This document shows, one piece after another, positions 41,831 to 50,917 of a stretch of DNA of 64,000 nucleotides. Within the stretch, counting starts at the first letter, position 1, and each line of letters starts with the position of its first letter. Source of the stretch: Alphaproteobacteria bacterium (GTDB lineage: Bacteria > Pseudomonadota > Alphaproteobacteria > ATCC43930 > CGMCC-115725); NCBI GenBank assembly GCA_028871055.1, contig JAGWON010000014.1, positions 1 to 64,000 on the forward strand. The letters run 5' to 3'. The notes below the pieces were generated by a model. That model ran no database searches. It was not told the origin of the DNA and saw only the letters and a program-made list of their open reading frames with translations. A program made the translations under genes and the position numbers.

Positions 41831-42850
41831 CTAGTTGAGGCGCAGCAGGCGCCGCGCGTTGCCATCGTAGAGCCGCCCGCGGTCGCCGGCGGACAGGTTC
41901 ATGGCATCGATCGCCTTGATGATCTCGCGGATGAAGAGCGGCCCACCTTCGGGATCGAATGGGCAGTCGGTGCCGAACAGGCAGTGATCGATGCCGAAGA
42001 AGCTCAAGCCGCATTCGATGCCGGCGCGCGAGCCGTTGATCGCGGTGTCGGCATAGAACTGGCGGAAATAGTCGACCGGCCGCTTGCCCTTGGCCTTCAT
42101 GTCGGCGACGATCTTGCGATAGCCCTCCTCCGCCCCTTCGCGCGTGCCGAGCTGATCGAGCCCCAATCCGACGCGCGCTTCGAGATAAGGCACCATCGCG
42201 CCCATGTGGTGGGTGATGATCTTCAGCTTGGGCCACCGGTCGAAGAAGTCCGAGAACACCATGCGCGCCATCGCAGCCGAGGTCTCATAGGGCCAGCCGA
42301 ACACCCACCAGATGTCGAAGCGCGAGCCCTGTTCGGTCGGATAGTCGGCGATTTTCTGGCCGCGCGTCGGATGCATCCAGATCGGCATGTCGTAGGAATG
42401 CATCTTCTCGAAGACCGGCGAGAATTCCGGATCGTCCAGCGGCCTTCCGTTGACGTTGGTAAAGATCTGGATGCCCTTGGCGCCGAGCGTCTCGACCGCG
42501 CGGCTGATCTCGTCGAGCGTCGCCTTGACGTTGTTCATCGGCACCGACGCGACCCAGGCGGGAAAGCGGTCGGGATGTTTCGCGCAGATGTTGTGCATGC
42601 CGTCGTTGGCGAGCCGCGCCAGCGCCGGCGACTGGTCGGGCGGCGCGACGTATTCGATCGCCGGCATCGAGAGCGTCAGCACCTGCTGGTACTGCTCGAA
42701 CTCGTCCATCATCCGCAGGCGCTTTTCCAGGTCGTACAGCACCGGAATGTTGGTCCAGCGCCGGATCGCCGCCTTGTTGGCCACGATCTCGACCATCTTG
42801 TCGAAATAGTTCTTGGGAAAGATGTGCGGAAAGATGTCGAGCTTCTTCAT
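41831..42850 (-). CDS. Amidohydrolase-2 family protein (ACMSD/resorcylate-decarboxylase-like)
   Basis: A 339-residue (beta/alpha)8 enzyme. The start KLDIFPHIFPKNYFDK carries a His, IWMHPTRGQKIADY and KIITHHMGAMVPYLEAR give metal-site residues, and CLFGTDCPFDPEGG the catalytic Asp. This pattern is typical of the decarboxylating branch (ACMSD, gamma-resorcylate and 5-carboxyvanillate decarboxylases). It is longer than the paralogous protein at 29056. First gene of a three-gene operon. A catabolic role on a carboxylated aromatic is likely but unproven. Confidence 0.87.
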   Translation of the reverse strand: MKKLDIFPHIFPKNYFDKMVEIVANKAAIRRWTNIPVLYDLEKRLRMMDEFEQYQQVLTLSMPAIEYVAPPDQSPALARLANDGMHNICAKHPDRFPAWVASVPMNNVKATLDEISRAVETLGAKGIQIFTNVNGRPLDDPEFSPVFEKMHSYDMPIWMHPTRGQKIADYPTEQGSRFDIWWVFGWPYETSAAMARMVFSDFFDRWPKLKIITHHMGAMVPYLEARVGLGLDQLGTREGAEEGYRKIVADMKAKGKRPVDYFRQFYADTAINGSRAGIECGLSFFGIDHCLFGTDCPFDPEGGPLFIREIIKAIDAMNLSAGDRGRLYDGNARRLLRLN

Positions 42851-42969
42851 TGTGATTTATGGCCTCCCGTTGGTGCGCTACTATTCCGGGCGCGCCCCGA
42901 TCTTGTCCATAGCGATCTGGTCCCCGGCGATCTGCCTCGGGCCGAATTGACATCGCTCGGCCTTTGCCC

Positions 42970-43737
42970 ATGATGGGCCGCCCCCTGGCGAGAGAAACTG
43001 TGGCCGCTCTGGACGAAGTGATCGAGGACCTGGTCGCTGCCAACCGCATCCTGGCAGCGCAGGGTGTGGTCGACGGCTTCGGCCACGTCAGCGCGCGCCA
43101 TCCCGAAAACCCGCAGCATTATCTGCTATCGCGCGCGCGGCCGCCCGAATGCATCGAAGCCGCCGATATCATGGAATTCACCCTCGCCGGTGAGGCGATC
43201 GACGCCCGCGGCCGGCGGCCCTACAACGAGCGTTTCATCCACGGCGCGCTCTACGAGGCGCGGCCCGATCTTCATGCCGTGGTGCACAGCCACAGCCCGT
43301 CGGTCATTCCCTTCGGCATCGTCGGCGAGACGTTGCGGCCGGTGCTGCACATGGCGGCGACGATCGGCGCGCGCGTGCCGATCTGGGAGCCGCGCGACCG
43401 GTTCGGCGACACCGACATGCTGGTCTCGGACATGGCGCAGGGTCGCGACCTGGCGCGCGCGGTGGGCACGGGCAAGAGCGCGCTGATGCGCGGCCACGGC
43501 TCGGTCGTCGCCGGTCGCTCGGTGCGCGAAGCGGTCTACGTCGCCGTCTATCTCGAGGTGAACGCGCACTTGCAGCTCGACGCGCTGCGCTTCGGCAAGC
43601 CGGTCAACTTCCTCTCGCCCGGCGAGATCGACAAGATCCTGGCGCGCCAGGCCAAGGGCAGGCCGGCCGAGGGCTTCGACCGCGCGTGGGAAGGCTGGTG
43701 CAACCGCGCCAGCGTTCCGTTCAAGCGCCGCGGCTAG
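42970..43737 (+). CDS. Class II aldolase/adducin-family protein
   Basis: A 255-residue protein clearly paralogous to the one at 40287. Shared features are ANRILAAQGVVDGFGHVSAR, YNERFIHGALYEARPDLHAV, VVHSHSPSVIPFG (one His of the HxH pattern kept as HSH) and LMRGHGSVVAG. ATG at 42970 or 42973 starts the protein. The gene is divergent from the amidohydrolase operon. Two such proteins so close suggest paired steps, or alternative subunits, in the local pathway. Confidence 0.85.
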   Translation: MMGRPLARETVAALDEVIEDLVAANRILAAQGVVDGFGHVSARHPENPQHYLLSRARPPECIEAADIMEFTLAGEAIDARGRRPYNERFIHGALYEARPDLHAVVHSHSPSVIPFGIVGETLRPVLHMAATIGARVPIWEPRDRFGDTDMLVSDMAQGRDLARAVGTGKSALMRGHGSVVAGRSVREAVYVAVYLEVNAHLQLDALRFGKPVNFLSPGEIDKILARQAKGRPAEGFDRAWEGWCNRASVPFKRRG

Positions 43738-43762
43738 CGCGCGTCGCGTACGGCGGCGACCG

Positions 43763-44287
43763 CTACGCGGACGGCGTCTTGACGCCGGGACGGGCGAAGC
43801 TCTTGTCCTGGTGGCCCTTGCCTTCGAGATCGCCGAGCCCGAACAGCCAGGAATAACCGCCCTTCGGATTGGTCAGGATTTCCCAGCAATTGTCGTCGCA
43901 GTCCCAGAAATAGAAGCTGTAGGTGCCGTGCTGAAGAAGCGGCTTGGAGATTTTCTTGAGCCGCCATTTCTCCGCCTGCTCGACCACCGTCTTGTAGGCG
44001 GCGTCGACCTCTTCCTGGGTCTCGACGTCGAGCCCGTTGTGCGCGAGCAGGCTCATCGGCTGCTTGGTCTTGCATTTGACGACGGCGATGGTGTTGTCGC
44101 CGCCGAGCCGGATCATCAGCGAGATCGAGCTGGTCCGGACCACGTCGAGGCCGAGGAACTCCTCGTAGAACTTGCGCGAGACGTCGAGATCGGTCGACTC
44201 GAGCGTGCCGTGCGACAGGAACCTGAGCTTGAGCGCGGGCTCGACCTTGGCGCGGGACGCGGCCGTCGTGGGAGCGTCGTCTGGCAT
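43763..44287 (-). CDS. VOC (glyoxalase/dioxygenase) superfamily protein
   Basis: A 174-residue protein with two beta-alpha-beta-beta-beta modules. LRFLSHGTLESTDLDVSRKF starts the first module and HGTYSFYFWDCDDNCWEILT ends the second, giving His and Glu metal positions. The superfamily contains ring-cleaving dioxygenases and glyoxalases. GGAGG lies 8 nt before the ATG at 44287, which favours this start over 44362. It is followed on the same strand, upstream in transcription, by the ferritin-like gene; the pair may be co-transcribed. Confidence 0.82.
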   Translation of the reverse strand: MPDDAPTTAASRAKVEPALKLRFLSHGTLESTDLDVSRKFYEEFLGLDVVRTSSISLMIRLGGDNTIAVVKCKTKQPMSLLAHNGLDVETQEEVDAAYKTVVEQAEKWRLKKISKPLLQHGTYSFYFWDCDDNCWEILTNPKGGYSWLFGLGDLEGKGHQDKSFARPGVKTPSA

Positions 44288-44365
44288 GAAGTTCCTCCGA
44301 TTGTTTCCGGCGCTTATGACGTGCTTTTGACGAATTCTATAATTGCGAAGCCGGACGGACAACCC

Positions 44366-45202
44366 TCAGCGCAACAGCAGCAGCCGCGTCGCGGCCGCCG
44401 CGGGCGGCAGCACCACTCGGCCAATCGCCGGCGCCAGGCCGAGCGGCTTGAGGAACATCTTCAGCGCCATGTCGTAGGGGAAATATTCCCGGCCCATGCG
44501 GCGCACGCCGCTGCGGAAGGCCTCGTAGTCGGCGGCGCGGAAATCCGCCTCCGGCTTGCTGGCGAGGAAGACGTGTTTGAACGCGATATAGGCGTCTTCC
44601 GCATCGACCTCCTGCACGCGATCCCACAACGTCTTCAGCACGGCGGTGCGGCCGGGATTCTCGCTATTGCGATAGCGCCGAAAGAAATAGTAGAAGTTCT
44701 TGTAGTGCCGCACCTCGTCGGCGGCGATGTTGGTCGCGATCTCGCGCAGCACCGGCTCGGGCGCCGCCTCCGCCAGCATGCGATAGAAGCTCGCCGTGCC
44801 GGTCTCGACGACGCAGCGCGCCACCATCTCGAGCGCGCGCGTCGGCGCCAGGTTGTCGAGCGAGCAACAGTGCGAATACTCGTCGAAGAAGCCGGCATAG
44901 GCGCGGCGCCAGTCGAAATCGGGCCACGCTGTCTCGACATAGCGCTTGAGCGCGGCACCGTGCTGCAGCTCCTCGGGCTCCCAATGGTGCGCGAGCCAGT
45001 CGACCAGTTCGAGATCGTCGCGGAAATATTCGACGAGGTTCTCGGTATAGAGATCGGACGTGATCTCGATGAACGACGCGGAAGCGACGAGCTGGAACAG
45101 CAATGCGTTGTCTTCGACCGCATCGCGCGCGATATCGCCGTACCGGATCGCCTCCATCGACCAGGGAAGCTCGTCTCGGCTCTCGGCGTAGCGGCTCGTC
45201 AT
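44366..45202 (-). CDS. Ferritin-like di-iron protein
   Basis: A 278-residue, all-helical protein. Di-iron ligand motifs are visible in EPEELQHGAALKRYVET (ExxH), ETGTASFYRMLAEAAPE, and AADEVRHYKNFYYFFRRYR (DExxH). This matches acyl-ACP-desaturase-like and related ferritin-like oxygenases. Both ligand clusters are intact, so it is probably catalytic. It lies next to the VOC gene in the catabolic island. A GTTGCGCAAC palindrome lies 68 nt upstream. Confidence 0.75.
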   Translation of the reverse strand: MTSRYAESRDELPWSMEAIRYGDIARDAVEDNALLFQLVASASFIEITSDLYTENLVEYFRDDLELVDWLAHHWEPEELQHGAALKRYVETAWPDFDWRRAYAGFFDEYSHCCSLDNLAPTRALEMVARCVVETGTASFYRMLAEAAPEPVLREIATNIAADEVRHYKNFYYFFRRYRNSENPGRTAVLKTLWDRVQEVDAEDAYIAFKHVFLASKPEADFRAADYEAFRSGVRRMGREYFPYDMALKMFLKPLGLAPAIGRVVLPPAAAATRLLLLR

Positions 45203-45269
45203 GCGCGCATCTCCCTTCCTCGTCTTAAGGGCGCTTGAAGGATTCCCTCCCCCGGGATTCTCGACAGGT

Positions 45270-45279
45270 GTTGCGCAAC
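45270..45279. promoter_or_regulatory. GTTGCGCAAC palindrome upstream of the ferritin-like gene
   Basis: A perfect 10-bp palindrome in the 286-bp divergent spacer between the ferritin-like gene and sodB. It differs from the TetR operator core, so a different regulator would be involved, if any. Confidence 0.3.
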
Positions 45280-45384
45280 TATATGCGTGTTATGGTGAAG
45301 ATGAAAAGTGGCGGCGCGCACCACAGCCATGCGCGTCTCGGCGGCGGTCACAGTCTCTGTGCGCCGCACCGGCGGGCTCGGCGT

Positions 45385-45410
45385 GGAACCTTGGTAACCG
45401 CAACGTCGTT
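45385..45410 (+). promoter_or_regulatory. EcfG-type promoter of sodB
   Basis: GGAAC (45385-45389), 17 nt, then CGTT (45407-45410) matches the GGAAC-N16/17-CGTT consensus of the alphaproteobacterial general stress sigma factor. It lies 78 nt upstream of the sodB start. Confidence 0.7.
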
Positions 45411-45488
45411 TTCTTTCCAATGCGCCCGCTCTTCCGTGGCGTGCGTAACGACTCCCAATGATCGAACTCTGACAAGCACGAGGCTGAA

Positions 45489-46112
45489 ATGGCTTTTGAA
45501 CTCCTACCCTTGCCGTATCCGATGAACGCGCTCGAGCCGCAAATGTCGGCGCGCACGCTCGAATTCCATCACGGCAAGCATCACAAGGCCTATGTCGACA
45601 ATGCCAACAAGCTGGTGCAGGACACGCCGCTGGCGAACAAGCCGCTCGAAGAAGTAATCCAGGCGACGGCGAAGGATGAATCCAAGCAGGGGCTGTTCAA
45701 CAACGTCGCCCAGATCTGGAATCACAGCTTCTTCTGGAAGTCGCTGCGACCCAAGGGCGGCGGCCGGCCGACCGGCGACCTGGCGCGCGCGGTCGAGGAA
45801 TCCTTCGGCTCGTACGAGAAATTCCGTGAGGCATTCAAGACCGCCGGCGCTACGCAATTCGGCAGCGGCTGGGCGTGGCTGGTGTTCGACGGCGGCAAGC
45901 TCAAGGTCGCCAAGACGCCGAACGCGATGAATCCGCTTGTGCACGGCACCACGGCGCTGCTCACCTACGACGTGTGGGAGCACGCCTATTATCTCGACTA
46001 TCAGAACCGGCGGCCGGATTTCATCGATGCCTTCATCGATCATCTGGTGAACTGGAACTTCGCCGCCGAGAATCTGGCACGGGCACGGGCCCAGCGGACC
46101 GCCGCCGAATAG
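45489..46112 (+). CDS. sodB: Fe/Mn superoxide dismutase
   Basis: A 207-residue enzyme that converts superoxide to peroxide and oxygen. Metal ligands are in LEFHHGKHHKAYV, QIWNHSFFWKSL and YDVWEHAYYLDYQ (Asp-x-x-His). The QFGSGWAWLVFDGG segment is typical; Gly and Gln placement slightly favours iron, but metal choice cannot be certain. There is no signal peptide, so it is cytoplasmic. An EcfG-type promoter precedes it, suggesting induction in the general stress response. Confidence 0.95.
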   Translation: MAFELLPLPYPMNALEPQMSARTLEFHHGKHHKAYVDNANKLVQDTPLANKPLEEVIQATAKDESKQGLFNNVAQIWNHSFFWKSLRPKGGGRPTGDLARAVEESFGSYEKFREAFKTAGATQFGSGWAWLVFDGGKLKVAKTPNAMNPLVHGTTALLTYDVWEHAYYLDYQNRRPDFIDAFIDHLVNWNFAAENLARARAQRTAAE

Positions 46113-46355
46113 GGACGCGACCGACAGTCCTGGCCTTGTCGTACGTCGTGTCGGCGACGCTTGCCGTCCACGGGTCGGCGGCGGCCGCGTCGCGGCGGCG
46201 CGCGCCAACGCCGGCGACAGCGGATTTTGCGTTGCCAAGCAACCCGCTATGCTACGACTGGCGTCGTAGCGTGGGGGTTCCCGGTCGGGGTGTTCCCGGC
46301 CCGCCGCGTTCGAGTGCAACCCGTTAAAGACGCGTTTCGCTGTGGGGTGGCGAGG

Positions 46356-46919
46356 ATGCCGATGCCGATAAGCAAACGCCTGGTCACACGCTGGGCGGTA
46401 GCCTGCTCGCTGGTCGCCGCCCTCGGTTTGTCGGCGATGCCCGACCGCGCTGAATCGGCGCCGGTCAAGCCAGCGGAAGCTACGCCCCAGCACCCAATGC
46501 ATGCGGTTCCGGTCAAGCGCACGGTGGCGCGGCAGATTCATCGGGCCGCGGCGGCCCGCTCGCTGTCGTGCCGGGACCGTCGCAGGCTGCGCATGGGCGT
46601 GGCGTCGTGGTATGCTGGATCGTCTTTCCATCGCACCGCCAGCGGTGAGGTATTCCGCGCTGATGAGTTGGCGGCGGCCTCGCGCAGCCTGCCGTTCAAC
46701 ACGCACGTCCGCATCATCAACCTGCACAACGGCCGCTCGGTCATCGTGCGCATCAACGACCGCGGCCCGTTCGTGCGCGGGCGCTTGATCGACGTCACGC
46801 CCAAAGCCGCCGCGCAGCTCGGCATGAAGAGGCACGGCACGGCGCCAGTCTATATCGAGATCGTGCGCAACGATATCCAGTCGGCCGCCGCGAACCCAGT
46901 CGGCATCGACCGCCGCTGA
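46356..46919 (+). CDS. rlpA: RlpA-like double-psi beta-barrel protein
   Basis: A 187-residue protein. The signal peptide (TRWAVACSLVAALGLSAMPD) exports it. The core is the RlpA domain: MGVASWYAGSSFHRTASGEV, then AAASRSLPFNTHVRIINLHN, then VRINDRGPFVRGRLIDVTPK with the catalytic-type Asp. RlpA is a septal lytic transglycosylase on denuded peptidoglycan. There is no C-terminal SPOR domain, and no lipobox is clear. I start it at 46356; the sequence before is not signal-like. Confidence 0.85.
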   Translation: MPMPISKRLVTRWAVACSLVAALGLSAMPDRAESAPVKPAEATPQHPMHAVPVKRTVARQIHRAAAARSLSCRDRRRLRMGVASWYAGSSFHRTASGEVFRADELAAASRSLPFNTHVRIINLHNGRSVIVRINDRGPFVRGRLIDVTPKAAAQLGMKRHGTAPVYIEIVRNDIQSAAANPVGIDRR

Positions 46920-46978
46920 GCAGCCCTCGACCGCGATCGAGCGTGGCCATTGCGGCGCGCTCGGCCGGTGATGGAGCA

Positions 46979-47191
46979 CTAAGCCGTTCCGCCGCGGCGC
47001 ATGCGATCGAGGCGCGCCAACAGGGTCGGCGGAATCGGCTCGGTCAGATGGGCGCGGTAGAGGCGGCGCAATTGCCGCGCGACGAGTGACCGTGCGCCGG
47101 CCGCGTCGGCATCGTCGGGAGCGAATTCGGTATCCGCATCGCGCGGCGACGGAGCGCCAGCGTCGTCCTGCATCAGGATGGACGAAACCAT
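46979..47191 (-). CDS. nepR: NepR-family anti-sigma factor
   Basis: A 70-residue acidic protein. The C-terminal NepR helix pair is visible: VARQLRRLYRAHLTEPIPPT followed by LLARLDRM. NepR binds the EcfG sigma factor and keeps it inactive until phosphorylated PhyR titrates it away. CAAGGA lies 6 nt before the ATG at 47191. It is divergent from otsA, which carries an EcfG-type promoter. Neither phyR nor a full sigma gene is adjacent, which is unusual because nepR normally sits beside them; the EcfG-like gene in this window is 17 kb away. Confidence 0.75.
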   Translation of the reverse strand: MVSSILMQDDAGAPSPRDADTEFAPDDADAAGARSLVARQLRRLYRAHLTEPIPPTLLARLDRMRRGGTA

Positions 47192-47400
47192 CGCAATCCT
47201 TGAAACAAAAACACCTCTCCCCGGCGCTCCGGTCCACGGCCAACGTTGCTGCAAGCGGCGGTCAAACAAATTTCCGGCGCGGGAAAAGGTTCCGGTCTCA
47301 TTTTCGCCACAATTAATTCCCAAGTCTTCGGAATGGTTTCGTGCGACGCCTCCACGGCGAGTTCGGCTGCGGAGGTTGTGGTGATTCAGTGACCGGGAGC

Positions 47401-47426
47401 GGAACAACAACCGCAGGCAAGGCGTT
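47401..47426 (+). promoter_or_regulatory. EcfG-type promoter of the otsA operon
   Basis: GGAAC (47401-47405), 17 nt, then CGTT (47423-47426) fits the general-stress consensus exactly, 56 nt upstream of the otsA start. It implies stress-induced transcription of the trehalose/glucan operon. Confidence 0.75.
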
Positions 47427-47482
47427 TTAGAGTACCCGCATTCTGCCCCGGCAAAAATCTCAAACCGGAAGGGGGTCTTGCG

Positions 47483-48895
47483 ATGGACACGATCCTGGTT
47501 TCAAACCGCGTCGCCGAGCCCTCCCGGACGGGCGCCGTTCCGGGCGGACTGGCGGCCGTACTGCTGTCGGCGGTCAAGACTTCCGGCGCGACCTGGGTGG
47601 GCGCCAGCGGCAAGTTCGCGCCCGCGGAGGAGGCGCGCATGCCGACCCATTCGAAGAAGCTCGGCGCCGGCACCCTTACGACCGTGGATTTTCCGGTCAC
47701 CGATTATCGCCGCTTCTACAACGGCATGGCGAATTCGGCGCTATGGCCGATCCTGCATTATCGCGCCGATCTCCTGCGCTACGAGCCGGAGTTCGTCGCC
47801 TCCTATCGCGTTATCAACGAGATCATGGCCAACGTGGTCGCCGACCGCGCCGGGCCGGACACGCTCGTCTGGGTTCACGACTACCACTATTTCATGCTCG
47901 GCGAGTTTCTGCGCCAGCGCGGCTTCACCGGCCCGATCGGCTTCTTTCTCCACACGCCATTCCCGACCAAGTCGGTGCTGATCTGCCTGCCCGAGCATCG
48001 CACGGTGCTCAAGGCGCTGTCGGCCTACGACCTGATCGGCTTCCAGACCGACGAAGACCTGCTGCGCTTCCGCGATTATGCGATCACCAAGCTGTCGGCG
48101 ACGATGGTCGGCCAGACCGAGCTGCAATTCGGCGACCGTCGGGTCAAGCTCGGCATTTTCCCGGTGGGCATCAACGTCGAGTTCTTCGCCGAGGCCGCAC
48201 GCGAGAACATCGACAGCAACAAGAGCAATCGCATTAAGCGTGGCCTGCATCACGGCAAGCTGGTGATCGGCGTCGACCGTCTCGACTACAGCAAGGGCCT
48301 GCCCGAGCGATTCGCCGCCTACGAGCGATTCCTCACCATCTATCCCGACGAGCGCAAGCGCGTCTCGTTCCTCCAGATCACGCCGCCGACGCGCTCGGCG
48401 GTCGAGAGCTATCGCCGCATCCGCGCCGAGCTGGCAAGCCACGCCGGCGACATCAACGCGCGCTTCGGCGACGTCGATTGGATGGTGCTGCGCTATATCA
48501 ACGAGAGCTTCCCGCCGGATCAGCTCGCGGCGCTTTACCGAATTAGCAAGGTCGGCTGCGTGACGCCGCTGCGCGACGGTATGAACCTGGTCGCCAAGGA
48601 ATACATCGCGTCGCAGGACCCGGAGGATCCGGGCGTTTTGGTGCTGTCGAAATTCGCCGGCGCGGCCAAAGAGCTCAACGCCGCGCTGGTCGTCAATCCC
48701 TACGACATCGGCGAGCTGGCGCAGGCGCTTTATCGCGCGCTCTACATGGAGCGCGCCGAGCGCATCGAGCGCTGGAGCGCAATGATGAAAACGTTGCGCG
48801 GCGGCAACATCGTGCGTTGGTACGAGGGCTTCATCGACACGCTGCGCGAGTCCGCCGTGTCTCCAGCGCCTGTCGCCTCGCGCAGCGTCGCCTGA
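47483..48895 (+). CDS. otsA: Trehalose-6-phosphate synthase
   Basis: A 470-residue GT20 glycosyltransferase that joins UDP-glucose (or another NDP-glucose) to glucose 6-phosphate. The N-terminal GGLA ([13 protein letters not shown]), [35 protein letters not shown] and [16 protein letters not shown] are all present. GlgE follows 12 nt later, so it opens the operon. No trehalose-6-phosphate phosphatase (OtsB) is encoded in this window, so the phosphatase must lie elsewhere or another phosphatase acts. Confidence 0.95.
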   Translation: MDTILVSNRVAEPSRTGAVPGGLAAVLLSAVKTSGATWVGASGKFAPAEEARMPTHSKKLGAGTLTTVDFPVTDYRRFYNGMANSALWPILHYRADLLRYEPEFVASYRVINEIMANVVADRAGPDTLVWVHDYHYFMLGEFLRQRGFTGPIGFFLHTPFPTKSVLICLPEHRTVLKALSAYDLIGFQTDEDLLRFRDYAITKLSATMVGQTELQFGDRRVKLGIFPVGINVEFFAEAARENIDSNKSNRIKRGLHHGKLVIGVDRLDYSKGLPERFAAYERFLTIYPDERKRVSFLQITPPTRSAVESYRRIRAELASHAGDINARFGDVDWMVLRYINESFPPDQLAALYRISKVGCVTPLRDGMNLVAKEYIASQDPEDPGVLVLSKFAGAAKELNAALVVNPYDIGELAQALYRALYMERAERIERWSAMMKTLRGGNIVRWYEGFIDTLRESAVSPAPVASRSVA

Positions 48896-48907
48896 GGATT
48901 CCTGCCC

Positions 48908-50917
48908 GTGACCATTATTGCGCCCGCGCCGGCGATGGCCGAGGCGAAGGCGAAGGCGCCGCGTTACCGCCAGCCTTTAAATGGCCGCCGTATCGCGATC
49001 GAAAAGCTCGCGCCCGACGTCGATGGCGGTCGCTATCCGGCTAAGCGCGTGGTCGGCGACCGCCTGGTGGTTACCGCCGACATCTTTCGCGAGGGCCATG
49101 ACCGACTGGGGGCGGCACTGCTGCTACGCCGCGACGGCGCCGCGGCGTGGCGCGCGATCCCGATGCGATCGGTCGACAACGACCGCTGGTCGGCCGCCGT
49201 CGCGCTGACCGAGCCGGGCCGTCACCTCTACACCATCGAGGCCTGGACCGATGCGTTTGCCAGCTGGCGCGACCGGCTGGCCGCCAAGCACCGGGCCGGG
49301 CAACCGGTCGGCGACGAGCTCGCCGACGGTATCGCGCTGCTGGGCGAGGCCGTGCGTGGCGCCGATGGCGCCGGCCGTACGACCATCGAAGCCGCGCTCG
49401 CCTGCGCGCAGCGCGGCGCCTCAAGCGCGCTCGAATTGCTGCTCGCGCCGGAACTCGAAGCCGCCATGACGCAATGGGGTCCGCGACGCCATCTGACGCG
49501 GATCGAGCCCGCGCGGCCGTTGATCGTCGACCGCGAGGAGGCGCGTTTTGCCGCGTGGTACGAGATGTTCCCGCGCTCGCAGGGCACCGTGCCTGGAAGG
49601 AGCGCAACCTTCCGCGACTGCATCGCGCGGCTCGACGACGTTGCTGCGATGGGCTTCGATACCGTCTACCTGCCGCCGATCCATCCCATCGGTGTGACCA
49701 ACCGCAAGGGCCGCAACAACGCAGCCATCGGATCGCCGGATGATCCCGGCAGCCCCTATGCCATCGGCAACGCGACCGGCGGCCACGACGCGGTCGAGCC
49801 GGGCCTCGGAACCGTCGCGGACTTCCGCGCCTTCGTCGCCGCGTGCCGCGCGCGCGGCATGGAGGTCGCGCTCGACTTCGCGGTGCAGTGCTCGCTCGAC
49901 CATCCGTGGATCAAGGAGCATTCCGATTGGTTCGAGTTCCGGCCGGATGGCTCGATTCGCTATGCCGAGAATCCGCCGAAGAAATACCAGGACATCGTCA
50001 ACCTGAATTTCGACGCCGCCGACTGGCGCGGCATTTGGCGGGCGCTGCGCGACGTCGTGCGCTTCTGGATCGCGCAGGGCGTGCGCATCTTCCGGGTCGA
50101 CAATCCGCACACCAAGCCTTACCCGTTCTGGGAGTGGTTGATCCGCGAGATTCAGGCCATGCATCCGGACGTCATCTTCCTCGCCGAAGCCTTCACGCGG
50201 CCCAAGCCGATGCGGCTCCTTGCCAAGCTCGGCTTCACGCAGTCCTATACCTACTTCACCTGGCGCAACGACAAGGCCGAGCTCATCGACTATTTCACCG
50301 AGCTCACGCGCGGCGAGGTGCGCGAGTACTTCCGGCCGCACCTTTTCACCAACACGCCCGACATCCTGTCGCGGTTCCTGCAGAGCGGCGGGGTGCCGGC
50401 GTTCCGCATCCGCGCCGCGCTCGCCGCCACGCTGTGTGGCCTGTGGGGCATCTATAACGGCTTCGAGCTTGCCGAGAACCGCGCACTGCCCAACTCCGAG
50501 GAATACGCCGACTCTGAAAAATACGAATATAAGGTATGGGACTGGAACCGGCCCGGCAACATCAAGCCGTTCATCGCGCAGCTCAACCGCATCCGCCGTG
50601 AGAACGCCGCCTTCGCCGATTGGCTCAACCTGGAATTTCTTCCGGCCGACAACCCGCGCGTGCTGTTCTACGCGCGCGTGCCGGACGATGTGCGCGAAGC
50701 GGTCTTCGTCGCCGTCAGCCTCAATCCTGCAGCCGACGAAGCGGCGACGATCGAGCTGCCGCTCCATCGGCTGGGTTTCGCCGCGGACGAGCGTTTCGCG
50801 GTCCACAATCTGATCACCGACGAGATCCTGCGATGGACGGGGGCACAGCAATCGATCTGGATCGGGCCGGGCGTGCCGATCTTTGTCTTCAGGCTGGTGG
50901 AGCGCGGCGATGCCTGA
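48908..50917 (+). CDS. glgE: Alpha-1,4-glucan:maltose-1-phosphate maltosyltransferase
   Basis: A 669-residue GH13_3 enzyme that extends alpha-1,4-glucan using maltose 1-phosphate. An N-terminal beta domain precedes the catalytic barrel. The GlgE-specific block LDFAVQCSLDHPWIKEHSDW is present, with the nucleophile in FRVDNPHTKP (Asp398) and the acid in FLAEAFTRP (Glu427). It starts with GTG. Together with the downstream TreS-Mak fusion it forms the GlgE pathway. Its 3' end overlaps the next gene by 8 nt. Confidence 0.95.
   Translation: MTIIAPAPAMAEAKAKAPRYRQPLNGRRIAIEKLAPDVDGGRYPAKRVVGDRLVVTADIFREGHDRLGAALLLRRDGAAAWRAIPMRSVDNDRWSAAVALTEPGRHLYTIEAWTDAFASWRDRLAAKHRAGQPVGDELADGIALLGEAVRGADGAGRTTIEAALACAQRGASSALELLLAPELEAAMTQWGPRRHLTRIEPARPLIVDREEARFAAWYEMFPRSQGTVPGRSATFRDCIARLDDVAAMGFDTVYLPPIHPIGVTNRKGRNNAAIGSPDDPGSPYAIGNATGGHDAVEPGLGTVADFRAFVAACRARGMEVALDFAVQCSLDHPWIKEHSDWFEFRPDGSIRYAENPPKKYQDIVNLNFDAADWRGIWRALRDVVRFWIAQGVRIFRVDNPHTKPYPFWEWLIREIQAMHPDVIFLAEAFTRPKPMRLLAKLGFTQSYTYFTWRNDKAELIDYFTELTRGEVREYFRPHLFTNTPDILSRFLQSGGVPAFRIRAALAATLCGLWGIYNGFELAENRALPNSEEYADSEKYEYKVWDWNRPGNIKPFIAQLNRIRRENAAFADWLNLEFLPADNPRVLFYARVPDDVREAVFVAVSLNPAADEAATIELPLHRLGFAADERFAVHNLITDEILRWTGAQQSIWIGPGVPIFVFRLVERGDA

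Noticed and set aside
42947-42952. TTGACA upstream of the second class II aldolase gene
   Set aside because: Only 17 nt separate it from the start codon, so the -10 box would fall in the coding region.
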